Shown in pieces: positions 43,049-52,304 of a DNA stretch of 64,000 nucleotides (within the stretch, counting starts at the first letter, position 1; the number at the start of each line of letters is the position of its first letter). Made by a program: the position numbers and the translations under genes. Below the pieces are notes generated by a model. The model saw only the letters and a list, made by a program, of their open reading frames with translations, had not been told where the DNA came from and made no database searches. The stretch covers positions 62,001-126,000 of the forward strand of contig NZ_CP012358.1 in the NCBI RefSeq assembly GCF_001267175.1, read 5' to 3'. The DNA comes from Thiopseudomonas alkaliphila (GTDB taxonomy: Bacteria; Pseudomonadota; Gammaproteobacteria; Pseudomonadales; Pseudomonadaceae).

Positions 43049-43360
43049 TTACAGTAAGTTATGTTGCTTAAGTTTTTTACGCAGCGTGCCGCGGTTTAAC
43101 CCCAGCACTTCCGAGGCTTTGGTTTGGTTGCCAGCAACATATTCCATTACGGTGGCTAACAGCGGCGCCTCTACTTCGTTGAGTACCAAGTTGTATACAT
43201 CTGTTACGTCGGCGCCTTCTAAATGCATAAAGTAGTCGCGCATAGTGCTTTCAACGCACTCACGTAAGGTGATGTTATTGGAAACGGTGTGAGGGGCAGT
43301 GGAAATTGTATCGGTCACCGAAGTTGTCTCGCTATCAAAGTTCGTGTTGTGTAATGTCAT
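43049..43360 (-). CDS. fis: DNA-binding protein Fis
   Basis: Nucleoid-associated factor that bends DNA and stimulates rRNA promoters. It has 103 residues from the ATG at 43360; the longer frame to 43435 lies inside dusB. The helical core and C-terminal helix-turn-helix are clear: 'PLLATVMEYVAGNQTKASEV' then 'LGLNRGTLRKKLKQH'. The ATG overlaps the dusB stop (ATGA), the coupled dusB-fis arrangement known from enterobacteria and pseudomonads. Confidence 0.96.
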   Translation of the reverse strand: MTLHNTNFDSETTSVTDTISTAPHTVSNNITLRECVESTMRDYFMHLEGADVTDVYNLVLNEVEAPLLATVMEYVAGNQTKASEVLGLNRGTLRKKLKQHNLL

Positions 43361-44355
43361 GCCGCTACCTTTAAACCTTGAGCATAAAGCGTTTGAAAGA
43401 AGTCTTGCACCTGCGCAGATTGCGCCTGCGGGCACTCCAGCTGATTAAAGTGGGATCTAAAGGCTTTAGCTTCGGGGTAGTCAGCTAAGTACCATTGCAC
43501 ATGTTTACGGGCAATGCGTAATCCTAAGTGCTCACCGTAAAACTGATGCAATTCGGTGAGGTGTTGTAAAACCGTTTGTTCTACCTTAGATAAAGCTAAG
43601 GCAGGGGCCAGCTGGCCAGTGCGTAAATAGTGATTAATCTGCTGAAATAACCAAGGTTTACCTTGGGCTGCTCGACCAATCAGTAAGCCATCAGCTTGGG
43701 TGTAAGCTAAAACATAGTGTGCTTTTTCTGGGCTATCAATATCACCATTCGCCAATATCGGAATTTTTCGCTGCTGTTTCACTAAGGCAATAGTGTCGTA
43801 TTCAGCACAGCCTTTGTACAGCTGATTACGGGTACGGCCATGGATGGCTAATGCACTGATCCCCGCGTCTTCGGCGATTTTGGCGATTTGAGGAGCATTT
43901 TTATGGTTTTCGTCCCAGCCGGTTCTGATTTTTAATGTGACCGGTACTGTTACGGCGTTGACCACCGCAGTTAAAATATCTGCCACTAATAACTCATCTT
44001 GCATTAAGGCAGAGCCGGCGGCTTTATTACACACCTTTTTTGCAGGGCAACCCATATTGATATCAATAATTTGCGCACCGATTGCTACACATTGCTGCGC
44101 GGCATGGGCCATCATTGCCGGATCATTGCCGGCAATTTGGACTGCGCGTGGCTCGGGGTCATCAGGGCGAATCAAGCGTAGACTCGATTTTCGACTATCC
44201 CACAAAGAGGTATCACTGGTAAGCATTTCGGCCACCACCATTCCTGCTCCCCACTGGCGGCACAGCTGGCGAAAAGGTCGATCGCTGACACCTGCCATAG
44301 GCGCTAAAATTAAGCGGCTAGCCAACATATAGGGACCAATATGTAGCTTTGACAT
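43357..44355 (-). CDS. dusB: tRNA-dihydrouridine synthase B
   Basis: FMN-dependent enzyme that reduces a uridine to dihydrouridine in the D-loop of tRNA. It has 332 residues in a TIM barrel with a helical C-terminus. It has 'LAPMAGVSDRPFRQLCRQWG', 'DINMGCPAKKVCNKAAGSAL' with the catalytic Cys, 'ALAIHGRTRNQLYKG' and 'NGDIDSPEKA'. It is the first gene of the dusB-fis-purH-purD operon; its promoter must lie in the gap that also holds the IS605-like end. Confidence 0.96.
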   Translation of the reverse strand: MSKLHIGPYMLASRLILAPMAGVSDRPFRQLCRQWGAGMVVAEMLTSDTSLWDSRKSSLRLIRPDDPEPRAVQIAGNDPAMMAHAAQQCVAIGAQIIDINMGCPAKKVCNKAAGSALMQDELLVADILTAVVNAVTVPVTLKIRTGWDENHKNAPQIAKIAEDAGISALAIHGRTRNQLYKGCAEYDTIALVKQQRKIPILANGDIDSPEKAHYVLAYTQADGLLIGRAAQGKPWLFQQINHYLRTGQLAPALALSKVEQTVLQHLTELHQFYGEHLGLRIARKHVQWYLADYPEAKAFRSHFNQLECPQAQSAQVQDFFQTLYAQGLKVAA

Positions 44356-44684
44356 TTAATAAGCCTATGTAATCGGGGGAGTAAAGGGGGGTACTGGGTA
44401 AAAAGAGACGGCATCATACCCGTTTTGTCGGCTTTTATAAAGTCAGTTTGGCTGAAAAATGAGCAGTTTGTTTAGGCTTAATAAAAGCTTATCTGCTACT
44501 ACATGGCCTCTTGCTCTATATAAAGCAGTTTTATCGCAGTATGTACTAGGGGGGTGCTAGGCATACCGCTGGCATCTGCCGATTCGGATGGTGTGAGCGC
44601 GGCTAAGAGCATTCTTGTGATCGAGCATGGTCGTTTTTAGAGGGAGTCCCCGTCCTTTAGGACAGGGAGGATTGCGATCTATTA
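44356..44684. other. dusB-prmA gap
   Basis: 329 bases without an intact gene. The left two-thirds probably contain the dusB promoter on the minus strand, though I could not pick one with confidence. The right third holds the transposon-end-like palindrome described separately. In Pseudomonas the corresponding interval is short, so material seems to have been inserted and then eroded. Confidence 0.5.
44541..44676 (+). mobile_element. possible right-end relic of an IS200/IS605-family (tnpB) element
   Basis: At 44646-44670, AGTCCCCGTCCTTTAGGACA and the following GGGAGG form a stem (47-55 with 60-68 of the 44600 block, one C-A mismatch, TTTA loop). A palindrome of this form, with CCCC...TTTAG...GGGGAGGAT, is typical of the 3' end of tnpB elements, where it also forms the last part of the omega (reRNA) scaffold. 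There is no tnpB nearby. A 39-codon open frame ends at a TAG (44638-44640) just before the palindrome, which may be a trace of the tnpB end. The homology is recalled, not searched. Confidence 0.5.
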
Positions 44685-45575
44685 TTAGACTTTGCGTGTA
44701 CCTGAAATTAGCACCCAGCCCTCTTGTTCGATGGTGGGATCCAGCTCAAATAGCTCGGCGTACGCCGCGCGCACTTCTGCGGCTTGTTCGGCCAAAATAC
44801 CAGATAAGGCCAAGCGGCTGCCAGGGCGGGTATAGCTGCTGATCACCGGCGCTAAACTGACTAAAGGGCCGGCTAGAATATTAGCCACGACGGTATCAAA
44901 GTGTCGTGTTGGCATGGCTTCTGGCAAGTAGAGTTCAAAGGCGCTATCAGCAATTTGGTTGCGCTTGGCATTATCACGGCTAGCTTCAAGGGCTTGGCTA
45001 TCAATATCGGTGCCCACTGCTTGTGTGGCGCCGAGCAATAAGCCAGCAATTGCTAAAATTCCAGAGCCACAGCCAAAGTCCAATATTTGTTGGCCGGTTA
45101 ACGGCTCACCATCTAACCATTGTAAACACAAGGAGGTGGTAGGGTGGGTGCCAGTACCAAAGGCCAGCCCTGGGTCTAATAAAATATTAACTGCGCTTGG
45201 GTCAGGGGCTTCATGCCAGCTAGGAACGATCCATAAGCGCTGGCCAAACTGCATCGGATGAAACTCATCCATCCAGCTGCGCTCCCAGTCTTGATCTTCA
45301 ATTTCTTCAAAGGCTAGGGTTGGGACAGTCTCACCATATAAAGCTAATAAAGCTGTCACTTGTTGCTCGGTAGCCGGTTGTTCGAACAGTGCTAATAAGT
45401 GTGTATGTTGCCAGAGAGGGGTAGTGCCAAGATCAGGCTCATAGATGGGTTGATCAGCGCCGTCAATAAAGGTCACTGAAACAGCACCTACTTCGAGCAG
45501 GCGATCTTCCCATTTAGTGGCTAATTCAGGGGTAATAGAAAGGCGAACTTGGAGCCAGGACATAGGATTACTCAT
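44685..45575 (-). CDS. prmA: ribosomal protein L11 methyltransferase
   Basis: Trimethylates several amino groups of L11. It has 296 residues if started at the first ATG (45575). The second ATG (45563) gives '[20 protein letters not shown]', closer to the usual N-terminus. Features are '[20 protein letters not shown]' and the SAM site '[20 protein letters not shown]', then '[15 protein letters not shown]'. It overlaps the upstream acyltransferase gene by 8 bases (stop and start interleaved), so translation is probably coupled. In Pseudomonas accBC normally precedes prmA; here it does not. Confidence 0.95.
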   Translation of the reverse strand: MSNPMSWLQVRLSITPELATKWEDRLLEVGAVSVTFIDGADQPIYEPDLGTTPLWQHTHLLALFEQPATEQQVTALLALYGETVPTLAFEEIEDQDWERSWMDEFHPMQFGQRLWIVPSWHEAPDPSAVNILLDPGLAFGTGTHPTTSLCLQWLDGEPLTGQQILDFGCGSGILAIAGLLLGATQAVGTDIDSQALEASRDNAKRNQIADSAFELYLPEAMPTRHFDTVVANILAGPLVSLAPVISSYTRPGSRLALSGILAEQAAEVRAAYAELFELDPTIEQEGWVLISGTRKV

Positions 45576-46788
45576 GCTCAGAGGTGGATTCAGGCGCTGA
45601 ACTGGCGTCAGCTGTTGTGGCTGCGCTGGCTAGCTGTTGCTGTAACTGATAAAGGTTTTGCACAGGATAAGCGTATTGCTGGATTAAAAAAGGTTGATGC
45701 TCTACGGGACAATTGGCTAAGCGTTCAGCCCAAATGCTTTTTGCTTTGGCGATTTCTTCAGTACTAAAGAGTTGCTCAGCGCTTGGTACTATCAGTTGCT
45801 GGTCGCGAGCTTGCCACTGGTGCCAAGCGAAATAGTGCACGGGAAATAAACGGTAGTGACTAATGATTTCTTGGTCAATATATTTAGCAAGGGCTTTGGT
45901 GTCAGTAAAAGGCTGAGTAATTGGATCACTAAAGTGGATGTGTACACGGCCTTTATAGCCAGTAATGCCAAGGGCGATACTCTGGTCATCTTCACCGGGT
46001 TGCTTGGTGTACTCGCCGGTGGTGGCTAAAATGTACAGTTCCCGAGCTTTGGCTAAATCACAAGGATCATATTCATAACTAATAGCGATTGGAATTAAAC
46101 TCAGTGATTGCACCACCTCGCTAAAGGCTTCATCTTTACGGCTAATGTGCAGCATTTTTAAAATGGCAGAGTCGGTACGGTCGTTACCATCTTTAGCGCG
46201 TCCTTCAGCTTGGGCAATCCACACCGATTGTCGGTCTTTGGTGATGGAGTGGTTGATGTAGGCTGAAAGCTGTTGAAAAGCCTCAAGCTTCTCTTTGCGG
46301 CCAGTCACTGAGCGGCGCACAATAAAACTTTTATTTAGGCGCATTAAGTCGCTGACAAAGGGGCGCTGCAGCAGGTTATCGCCAATCGCAATCCGTGGCG
46401 TATCTAGCTGATATTGAAACATAGCATAGGTCGCTAGAGCTGGATCCATCACAATATCGCGGTGATTTGAAATATATAGGTGGGCGGTATCAGCAGTTAA
46501 TTGCTCCATGCCGCTGAGGGTGATGCCGTCAGTGACTTGTTCAATACTTTTTTCTATATAGTCCTCAATTAAACGCTGCAGCTGTTCAATAGAGTGAATT
46601 ACGCGGGATTTCTCTTTTAACTGCCAAGAAATAATAGGCCGAATGAGCCAGCCGGCTACCTTTGCCAATTTTGGGAAGCGGTAGTTAGCAATAGCTTGTA
46701 GAAACTCGGGATCATGCAGCAGACGAGTGAGCACCGTAGACAATTCAGAGTTGTCATAGGGGCGAATATCATCAAATTGGCCCATCAT
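45568..46788 (-). CDS. 1-acyl-glycerol-3-phosphate acyltransferase-like protein
   Basis: A PlsC/GPAT-type acyltransferase of 406 residues. The start is the ATG at 46788 behind GAAAGAGAGA; the longer frame to 46929 lacks family similarity. The acceptor motif '[15 protein letters not shown]' supplies the catalytic His and Asp of the HX4D type (N-H-R-D-I-V-M-D), followed by '[20 protein letters not shown]' and '[19 protein letters not shown]', the substrate-binding EGR block. It has no clear membrane segment. A role in phospholipid or lipid remodelling is likely, but the exact acceptor is unknown. It is co-transcribed with prmA. Confidence 0.82.
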   Translation of the reverse strand: MMGQFDDIRPYDNSELSTVLTRLLHDPEFLQAIANYRFPKLAKVAGWLIRPIISWQLKEKSRVIHSIEQLQRLIEDYIEKSIEQVTDGITLSGMEQLTADTAHLYISNHRDIVMDPALATYAMFQYQLDTPRIAIGDNLLQRPFVSDLMRLNKSFIVRRSVTGRKEKLEAFQQLSAYINHSITKDRQSVWIAQAEGRAKDGNDRTDSAILKMLHISRKDEAFSEVVQSLSLIPIAISYEYDPCDLAKARELYILATTGEYTKQPGEDDQSIALGITGYKGRVHIHFSDPITQPFTDTKALAKYIDQEIISHYRLFPVHYFAWHQWQARDQQLIVPSAEQLFSTEEIAKAKSIWAERLANCPVEHQPFLIQQYAYPVQNLYQLQQQLASAATTADASSAPESTSEHE

Positions 46789-47011
46789 TCTCTCTTTCAA
46801 AGTTGTGTTAAGCAGCCGATTGACTTGGCTGACTGCCGGTAGCCGGCAGTGTAAAGTTGGAGGATAACAGCATATAAAAAAGTGCTCTATGTTACGCTGT
46901 TCAGCAACTATTGTGTACGTCTGACGCATTTTTATGCGTTGCTGCTCAAGTAATAGGCCTCGGTTAAGGCCAAAATTTAGCTATGAGCGAGTGATAAAAT
47001 GAGGGCTATAA

Positions 47012-47287
47012 ATGCAGTGCGTGTATGAGCCAGTTGACTTATTTCAGGCCGAGTTACTGTTAGGCATGTTGCGTAATGAAGGCATAAGTGCGCATTTAGT
47101 GGGGGCTGATTTAGTGGGAGGAATGGGAGAATTACCCGCTTTAGGCTTGCTGCGCTTAATGGTTCCAGATCAGCAGGCTGAAAAGGCGCAACAAATGATT
47201 GAACATTATTTATCTGCCACACCTTGTATTGATGACGAGCTGGATGAGCAGTTAGCTAGTAGTCAGCCAGGCAGCTTGTTATGTTAA
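47012..47287 (+). CDS. DUF2007 domain protein
   Basis: A small 91-residue protein. The N-terminal 65 residues fit the DUF2007 fold, described as a putative signal-transducing domain related to GlnB-like folds: 'CVYEPVDLFQAELLLGMLRN' followed by 'EGISAHLVGADLVGG' and 'LRLMVPDQQAEKAQQMIEHY'. A short acidic C-terminal tail follows. No enzymatic motif is seen and the function is unknown. It is 31 bases upstream of the SRAP-family gene and may be co-transcribed with it. Confidence 0.82.
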   Translation: MQCVYEPVDLFQAELLLGMLRNEGISAHLVGADLVGGMGELPALGLLRLMVPDQQAEKAQQMIEHYLSATPCIDDELDEQLASSQPGSLLC

Positions 47288-47318
47288 TCCTAGGAAGAAT
47301 AAGTATTGGGAGTTTACT

Positions 47319-47945
47319 GTGAGTCAACGCTTTGGCTTATTTCGCTGGGATGAGCAATTGGCGGCGCTGCCAGGTTTTCCTGAGCATCTGCGGGCGCACT
47401 GGAACTTAACCCCGAAAAAACAGATTTTGATTGTAAGACAGGCGGCTGAGCAAGTAATAGCTGAGCGTGCGTATTGGGGCTTTACCCCTAGCTGGATGCA
47501 AGATTTGTCACGGGCCAGTGCCCATGCACGTTCTGAAACAGTGGCTTCGCAGCCCTTATTTAAGCAGGCATTTGCCAAGCAGCGCTGTGTGATTCCAGCC
47601 AATGGTTTTTTTGAGTGGCGCGGTAAAGGCAAGCAAAGCAAGCCTTTTTGGTTGCAGCAACAGGCAGCCGAGCTGATGTACTTTGCTGGGGTCTATACTA
47701 TATTTCAGGTGCAAGAGGTTAGCTATCCTAGCGTGGCAATGCTGACTCAAGCAGCGGCTTATCTGCGGCGTCCGGTTATTTTAACTGAGCAGCAAGCTCG
47801 GGAGTGGATTGATCCACAGGCTGATTTAGCAGAGCTGCAAGCACTGCTGTCGCTGCCGTCGTCAATTACGTTATTTGAGCGCCGTGTGACTCCGCTAGTG
47901 ACCGATCCTGAGTATGATGGGATTCGTTGTTTGGCTGAAGCTTAG
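47319..47945 (+). CDS. SRAP (HMCES/YedK)-family protein lacking the catalytic cysteine
   Basis: 208 residues with a GTG start at 47319. Active SRAP proteins begin Met-Cys, and Cys2 forms a covalent bond with abasic sites in single-stranded DNA. Here the N-terminus is 'MSQRFGLFRWDEQL', so position 2 is Ser. The domain is otherwise recognisable: 'HWNLTPKKQILIVR', 'YWGFTPSWM', 'AHARSETVASQPLFK', 'RCVIPANGFFEWRGKGK' with the conserved Asn and Glu, and 'YLRRPVIL' where active members have a His two or three residues before the Arg. The second catalytic residue therefore also appears to be lost (Tyr). It may be a non-covalent DNA-binding paralogue. It converges on npr with 10 bases between. Confidence 0.83.
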   Translation: MSQRFGLFRWDEQLAALPGFPEHLRAHWNLTPKKQILIVRQAAEQVIAERAYWGFTPSWMQDLSRASAHARSETVASQPLFKQAFAKQRCVIPANGFFEWRGKGKQSKPFWLQQQAAELMYFAGVYTIFQVQEVSYPSVAMLTQAAAYLRRPVILTEQQAREWIDPQADLAELQALLSLPSSITLFERRVTPLVTDPEYDGIRCLAEA

Positions 47946-47955
47946 CCGGTAAGCG

Positions 47956-48228
47956 TTATTGCTCTTCGTAAAAACCTGCCTCGACCAGTTCGGTGAGAGC
48001 GGCAATCGCCTCTTGCTGCGCTTCACCTTTAGCGGTAATAACGATTTGTTGTCCTTTAGCAGCTGCCAGTAGCATCAAAGATAAAATGTTTTTACCGTCT
48101 ACCAGTTGCTCTAGCGAAGTGCCTGCTTGTATCTCGCAGGGAAAGCGGCGAGCTAATTCAACAAACTTCATGGAGGCGCGTCCATGTAAGCCGCGTTGAT
48201 TAACAATAGTGAGCTGGGTTGTGAGCAT
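47956..48228 (-). CDS. ptsO: HPr-like phosphocarrier of the nitrogen PTS (NPr)
   Basis: Small cytoplasmic phosphocarrier, 90 residues, that passes phosphate from PtsP (EINtr) to EIIANtr. The phosphorylated His is in 'NQRGLHGRASMKFVELA', and 'DGKNILSLMLLAAAKGQQI' carries the regulatory-site region of HPr proteins. Its place as the last gene of the rpoN-hpf-ptsN-rapZ operon identifies it as NPr rather than a sugar PTS HPr. It starts 5 bases after rapZ. Confidence 0.94.
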   Translation of the reverse strand: MLTTQLTIVNQRGLHGRASMKFVELARRFPCEIQAGTSLEQLVDGKNILSLMLLAAAKGQQIVITAKGEAQQEAIAALTELVEAGFYEEQ

Positions 48229-48233
48229 AGGAA

Positions 48234-49100
48234 TTAGTGCTTTGCATGCAGATCGCGATGTCTAATTTGTAAGTTGGGTAGCTTACCATCCAGCGCTTTA
48301 GCTAATTGATCGACTAAATAAACTGAACGGTGGCGGCCACCTGTACAGCCAATGGCGACCGTGACATAGGCGCGATTACTATCGGCGATGCGGGGTAACC
48401 ATTTGCTTAAGTAAGCGTAGAGATCGGTGTACATTTCACCTACTTCAGGCTGCTGGGCAAAGTATTCTTGTACTGGTGAGTCTTGGCCGCTATAGGCGCG
48501 CAATTCTGGTTCCCAGTAAGGGTTAGGCAAACAGCGCACATCAAATACTAAGTCCGCATCAATCGGTAAGCCTCGTTTAAAGCCAAAAGACTCTAATAAA
48601 ATCGAGGTGGTCGGTTCAGGTTTATCTAGTAACCGCAATTTAATGCAGTCGGCTAGTTGGTATAGATTAAGCTGGGTGGTATCAATGGTTAGATCAGCCA
48701 GCTGCGCGATAGGCGCTAGCATTTGCTTTTCTGCCTCAATCGCTTCAGCTAACGACAGTGAGCCTTTAGTTAGCGGATGACGGCGACGCGTTTCAGAAAA
48801 ACGTTTAAGTAAGCTGGCATTGCTCGCATCCAAGTACAGCACATCGCAATCAATATTACGTTGTTTGATTTGTGCCAGGAGTTGCGGCAGTTGCTCTAAC
48901 TGATGCGGTAAGTTTCGCGCGTCAATTGACACTGCAACCTGTTGGGTGGCAGGGTCATTGGCCAGTAGGGTATTTTCTACCAGATTAAGCAGTAGCTCGG
49001 CGGGTAGATTGTCAATGCAGTAAAAGTTGTTGTCTTCTAGTACCGCTAGCGCTGTACTTTTTCCTGAGCCCGATCGACCACTGACAATAACCAGCTGCAT
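48234..49100 (-). CDS. rapZ: RNase adapter protein RapZ
   Basis: 288-residue nucleotide-binding protein. In enterobacteria it guides RNase E to the sRNA GlmZ and so controls amino-sugar supply; the role in pseudomonads is less well known. The N-terminal P-loop '[20 protein letters not shown]' is intact, and the C-terminal domain has '[20 protein letters not shown]' and '[19 protein letters not shown]'. It lies between ptsN and npr with gaps of 2 and 5 bases. Confidence 0.96.
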   Translation of the reverse strand: MQLVIVSGRSGSGKSTALAVLEDNNFYCIDNLPAELLLNLVENTLLANDPATQQVAVSIDARNLPHQLEQLPQLLAQIKQRNIDCDVLYLDASNASLLKRFSETRRRHPLTKGSLSLAEAIEAEKQMLAPIAQLADLTIDTTQLNLYQLADCIKLRLLDKPEPTTSILLESFGFKRGLPIDADLVFDVRCLPNPYWEPELRAYSGQDSPVQEYFAQQPEVGEMYTDLYAYLSKWLPRIADSNRAYVTVAIGCTGGRHRSVYLVDQLAKALDGKLPNLQIRHRDLHAKH

Positions 49101-49102
49101 AG

Positions 49103-49573
49103 CTATACCTCAAGTAAGGATTGAGCATTAATAACTGCTTGATAGAGTGCCTGACTGCTGGAAGCGGAGCGCAGTTGTTCGCAGACTTCGGGCTGATTTA
49201 ATAGCTGAGCAACTTGACGTAAGAGCTCAAGGTGTTGATCAGTCGCATCATCAGGAACCAGTAAGACAAAAAATAAGTCCACCGGTTCACCGTCAATTGC
49301 GTCAAAGTCGACTGCTGTTTCTAGTTGCAGTAGGGCGCTGATTGGAGTGCTGCAGCCTTCCATGCGGCAGTGGGGGATAGCAATGCCATCGCCAAAGCCG
49401 GTAGAGCCTAGGCGCTCTCTGGCAATTAAGTTTTCGTAGAGGGTGTCTTCATCAAGTTGAGGACAGTCGCTTACGATTAAGGCAGCAATTTGTTCAAGGA
49501 CACGTTTTTTGCTGCCACCCAGCGCGTTGACTTGGCAACGGCTGGGGGTCAGGATTTGTTCTAATCGGATCAT
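49103..49573 (-). CDS. ptsN: nitrogen-PTS enzyme IIA (EIIANtr)
   Basis: 156-residue terminal phospho-acceptor of the nitrogen PTS, which regulates potassium uptake, sigma54-dependent functions and other processes in relatives. The active-site His is in '[15 protein letters not shown]', with '[10 protein letters not shown]' before it and '[20 protein letters not shown]' after it, all standard. It lies 6 bases after hpf. Confidence 0.96.
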   Translation of the reverse strand: MIRLEQILTPSRCQVNALGGSKKRVLEQIAALIVSDCPQLDEDTLYENLIARERLGSTGFGDGIAIPHCRMEGCSTPISALLQLETAVDFDAIDGEPVDLFFVLLVPDDATDQHLELLRQVAQLLNQPEVCEQLRSASSSQALYQAVINAQSLLEV

Positions 49574-49579
49574 GTGAGG

Positions 49580-49888
49580 TTAGTGCTCAACTGCACCTTT
49601 ATTGCGATCAAGTAACTTTTCTTTGTGCTTAATCAGTTGACGGTCTAGCTTATCGACCAAGAGATCGATAGCTGCATACATATCCTCGTGTTCTGAGTTA
49701 GCAACCACTTCGCCGCCGGCAATTAAAATAGTGGCGTCGATTTTTTGCTTTAGTTTTTCAACACTCATAACAACACGAGCGCTGGTGATTTTATCAGAGT
49801 GTCGCTCAAGCTTGGCAAATTTATCGTTTACATAGTTTTTCATCGCTTCGGTTACGTCTAACTGATGACCAGAAATATTAACTTGCAT
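49580..49888 (-). CDS. hpf: ribosome hibernation promoting factor (short HPF)
   Basis: 102-residue protein that binds the decoding centre of idle ribosomes and, with RMF, favours 100S dimers. The sequence 'MQVNISGHQLDVTEAMKNYV' and 'GGEVVANSEHEDMYAAIDLL' followed by 'VDKLDRQLIKHKEK' are typical. It is a short-form HPF without the C-terminal dimerisation domain of long HPF. It lies 113 bases downstream of rpoN. Confidence 0.95.
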   Translation of the reverse strand: MQVNISGHQLDVTEAMKNYVNDKFAKLERHSDKITSARVVMSVEKLKQKIDATILIAGGEVVANSEHEDMYAAIDLLVDKLDRQLIKHKEKLLDRNKGAVEH

Positions 49889-50001
49889 AGGACTCTCCTT
49901 TTTGCTCTTAGAAAGAGGTCTAGAGGCTAGACCTCGTAGTTATTACACTCTTTTTAATTTCTATCTTGCTTTACTGTACTCTAAATTAACCTTTGGTGGT
50001 G

Positions 50002-51477
50002 TTAAAAGCGTTGCTTTCGGTCACTAGACGAAGGGATGTCTAGGCTTTCGCGATATTTAGCCACAGTACGACGTGCGACATTAATTCCTTCAGCTTCTAG
50101 AAGGCTTGCTAACTTGCTGTCACTTAAGGGTTTTTTGGGATCTTCTTGCTTAATCAGTGCTTGAATTTTGGCTTTGATTGCAATTGAGGAAGAGTCTTCT
50201 CCATCAAGGTTGTTTACATGGCTGGAGAAAAAGTACTTCAACTCATAAACTCCAAATGGAGTATGCATATATTTTTGTGCGGTGGCACGGGAAATGGTGG
50301 ATTCGTGCATCTCTAGCACGTCGGCCACATCGGCTAATACCAGAGGCTTCATATATTGCGCGCCACGCTCAAAAAAATCATATTGAAACTCTAAAATCGC
50401 GTTGGCTACTTTAAGAAGCGTTTCGCCACGGTTTTGTAAACTGCGGATAAACCAGCGGGCCTCTTGCAATTGCTGATTAACAAAACCTTGTCCTGTGTTG
50501 CCTGGCGCTAGACTTGAAGGTTGACTCAGCCGAATCCGCGGTAAGCTATTGGGGTTTAGTTCAACTTGCCAGCGATCTTGTACTTTGCTCAAAATCAAAT
50601 CAGGTACGATATATTCAGTGCTAGCGGTTTCATACTGCAAGCCTGGTTTAGGATCGAGCGTTTTTAGCAGATTAACGATCTGACTGAGCTGCTCTTGATT
50701 AATACGCATGCGCCGAAGCAGAGGAGATAAGTCTTTTTCGCCTAGATAGTTTAGGTACTTACTACAGAGTAACTGGGCTTGAGCAAGCCACGGAGTGGTT
50801 TCGGGAAGCTGAGCTAACTGCAAGCTCAGACACTCGCCTAAACTTCGCGCAAATACCCCTACAGGTTCAAACAGCTGCAGCTGTTGCAATAATGATTCGG
50901 CTTCACTCTGACTAAGGTCAGTCAGTTGGTGCTGAAGTTGTTGCAGTAACTGCTCCCAGCTATCAATAAAGTAACCCGCTTCGTTAAGGTTATCGATTAA
51001 GGCGAGGGCGGCTACTTGCTGCTTATTGGAAAGCTTAAGCAAATTTAGCTGCCACAGTAAATGGTCTTTTAAGCTGGTGTCAGAGGCTGTATTAGCCCCA
51101 TAGTCCCAGTCTTCATCGCTCGTACTTGGTAAATGGCTGGCGCTGGTTTGATAGACATCTTCCCAGCTGGTATCAAGGGCTAATTCGGTTGGGATTTTTT
51201 CCTCCCACTCTTGGGCCTCTGAGTGATCAGCATGAAGGCTATCTATTTTTTGTTGGTCAGTAGCTTTCTCTAGGGCTGTGGGAGTGTTTAAGGCCTGCTC
51301 TTGAAAAGAGAACTCTTCATGTTCATCCACCGACTCGAGTAGGGCATTGCTTTCTAGCGCATCTTGAATCTCTTGCTGCAAATCCAGTGAGGACATTTGC
51401 AATAAACGGATCGCTTGTTGCAACTGGGGCGTGAGCGCTAGTTGTTGAGAAGTAGAAAGAGTGAGCGAAGCTTTCAT
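50002..51477 (-). CDS. rpoN: RNA polymerase sigma-54 factor
   Basis: Sigma54, which directs transcription from -24/-12 promoters and needs AAA+ activators. It has 491 residues. Region I is Gln/Leu-rich ('LTLSTSQQLALTPQLQQAIR'), region II is acidic (residues about 50-125), the core-binding and HTH parts follow ('MHESTISRATAQKYMHTPFG'), and the RpoN box 'ARRTVAKYRESL' ends the protein. The usual upstream neighbour in gammaproteobacteria, lptB, is missing: an initiator tRNA on the other strand lies 237 bases away instead. Confidence 0.97.
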   Translation of the reverse strand: MKASLTLSTSQQLALTPQLQQAIRLLQMSSLDLQQEIQDALESNALLESVDEHEEFSFQEQALNTPTALEKATDQQKIDSLHADHSEAQEWEEKIPTELALDTSWEDVYQTSASHLPSTSDEDWDYGANTASDTSLKDHLLWQLNLLKLSNKQQVAALALIDNLNEAGYFIDSWEQLLQQLQHQLTDLSQSEAESLLQQLQLFEPVGVFARSLGECLSLQLAQLPETTPWLAQAQLLCSKYLNYLGEKDLSPLLRRMRINQEQLSQIVNLLKTLDPKPGLQYETASTEYIVPDLILSKVQDRWQVELNPNSLPRIRLSQPSSLAPGNTGQGFVNQQLQEARWFIRSLQNRGETLLKVANAILEFQYDFFERGAQYMKPLVLADVADVLEMHESTISRATAQKYMHTPFGVYELKYFFSSHVNNLDGEDSSSIAIKAKIQALIKQEDPKKPLSDSKLASLLEAEGINVARRTVAKYRESLDIPSSSDRKQRF

Positions 51478-51680
51478 GAGTACAGAGTCCGATTAAAGTA
51501 GCCATTAGCTTAAGCAAGATACATGCCTAAACAATACTACCTTTAGCGCTTTTAAAGCAAAGCGCCGGTTATAAGCTGTGGGCTAGTTTTATTGCCTTGT
51601 TTTTTGTGTTTGGCAATTCAGAGTAAAATACCTATTTTCCCGCTTAAGTATTTGATAGTTAAGGTAATTTAAAATAAAGT

Positions 51681-51708
51681 TTGCGTTAGTGATTTACCTG
51701 TGTATAAT
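51681..51708 (+). promoter_or_regulatory. promoter of the initiator tRNA
   Basis: -35 TTGCGT (51681-51686), 16-base spacer, -10 TATAAT (51703-51708). The predicted start falls at or within a few bases of the tRNA 5' end (51715), so the primary transcript may have almost no 5' leader. Confidence 0.55.
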
Positions 51709-51714
51709 GGCTCT

Positions 51715-51791
<77 letters not shown>

Positions 51792-51798
51792 GATACTA

Positions 51799-51832
51799 AA
51801 GCCCTAACTTTCAATAAGTTAGGGCTTTTTTT
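51799..51832 (+). terminator. intrinsic terminator of tRNA-fMet
   Basis: A 12-bp perfect stem, AAGCCCTAACTT (51799-51810) with AAGTTAGGGCTT (51816-51827), a 5-base loop and a run of T. Confidence 0.92.
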
Positions 51833-51833
51833 A

Positions 51834-52304
51834 TGCCTGCGATTTCTGCCTTAAAAACCGCCTAAAAAGCCTCTGTGCCCAAACCGTGCCCTGCGCGAGC
51901 CCATTTTTAAATTCCCAGTTTCCAGCTTAAGCGAATTTTGACCGTAAGTCTTTTTAGGGCACAGCTGTTTTTACGTGCTGCCGGTCAGTATCTTTGCGGC
52001 TGGATAAGCTAACTTTAGTACCGGTAGTGGCCATCAGTACCGCGTTGAGCTTGATCACAGGATATGGCGAAGAGTAGTGCTGCAATGGCCAGCAGCATTA
52101 CCAGTAAAAGCCCATTGCGTAATTCTAAAACTCCAGAAACAAGTTAAGTGTTATCAAATGCTTAATTAGAATCTCAGGACTTGCACGAATTATGCGATGG
52201 CTGTATTAGGCTTCACCATTCTTAATGGAAGTGCCCTATGCGGTGCCACATGCAGGGTGTTGTGAGGACTGAGGGCTAGAAACCCTCGGCTACCTGATTA
52301 GTGA
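51834..52304. other. non-coding or decayed stretch
   Basis: 471 bases without a usable open frame, structured RNA or repeat that I recognise. Together with the broken gene that follows, it looks like remains of earlier accessory DNA next to a tRNA. Possible integrase traces were looked for and could not be supported. Confidence 0.45.

Noticed and set aside
51835..51960. Possible integrase remains just after tRNA-fMet (GGGCAC-type repeats on the minus strand)
   Set aside because: No frame longer than about 20 codons and no recognisable tyrosine-recombinase motif; the repeat of GTGCCC twice is too little.
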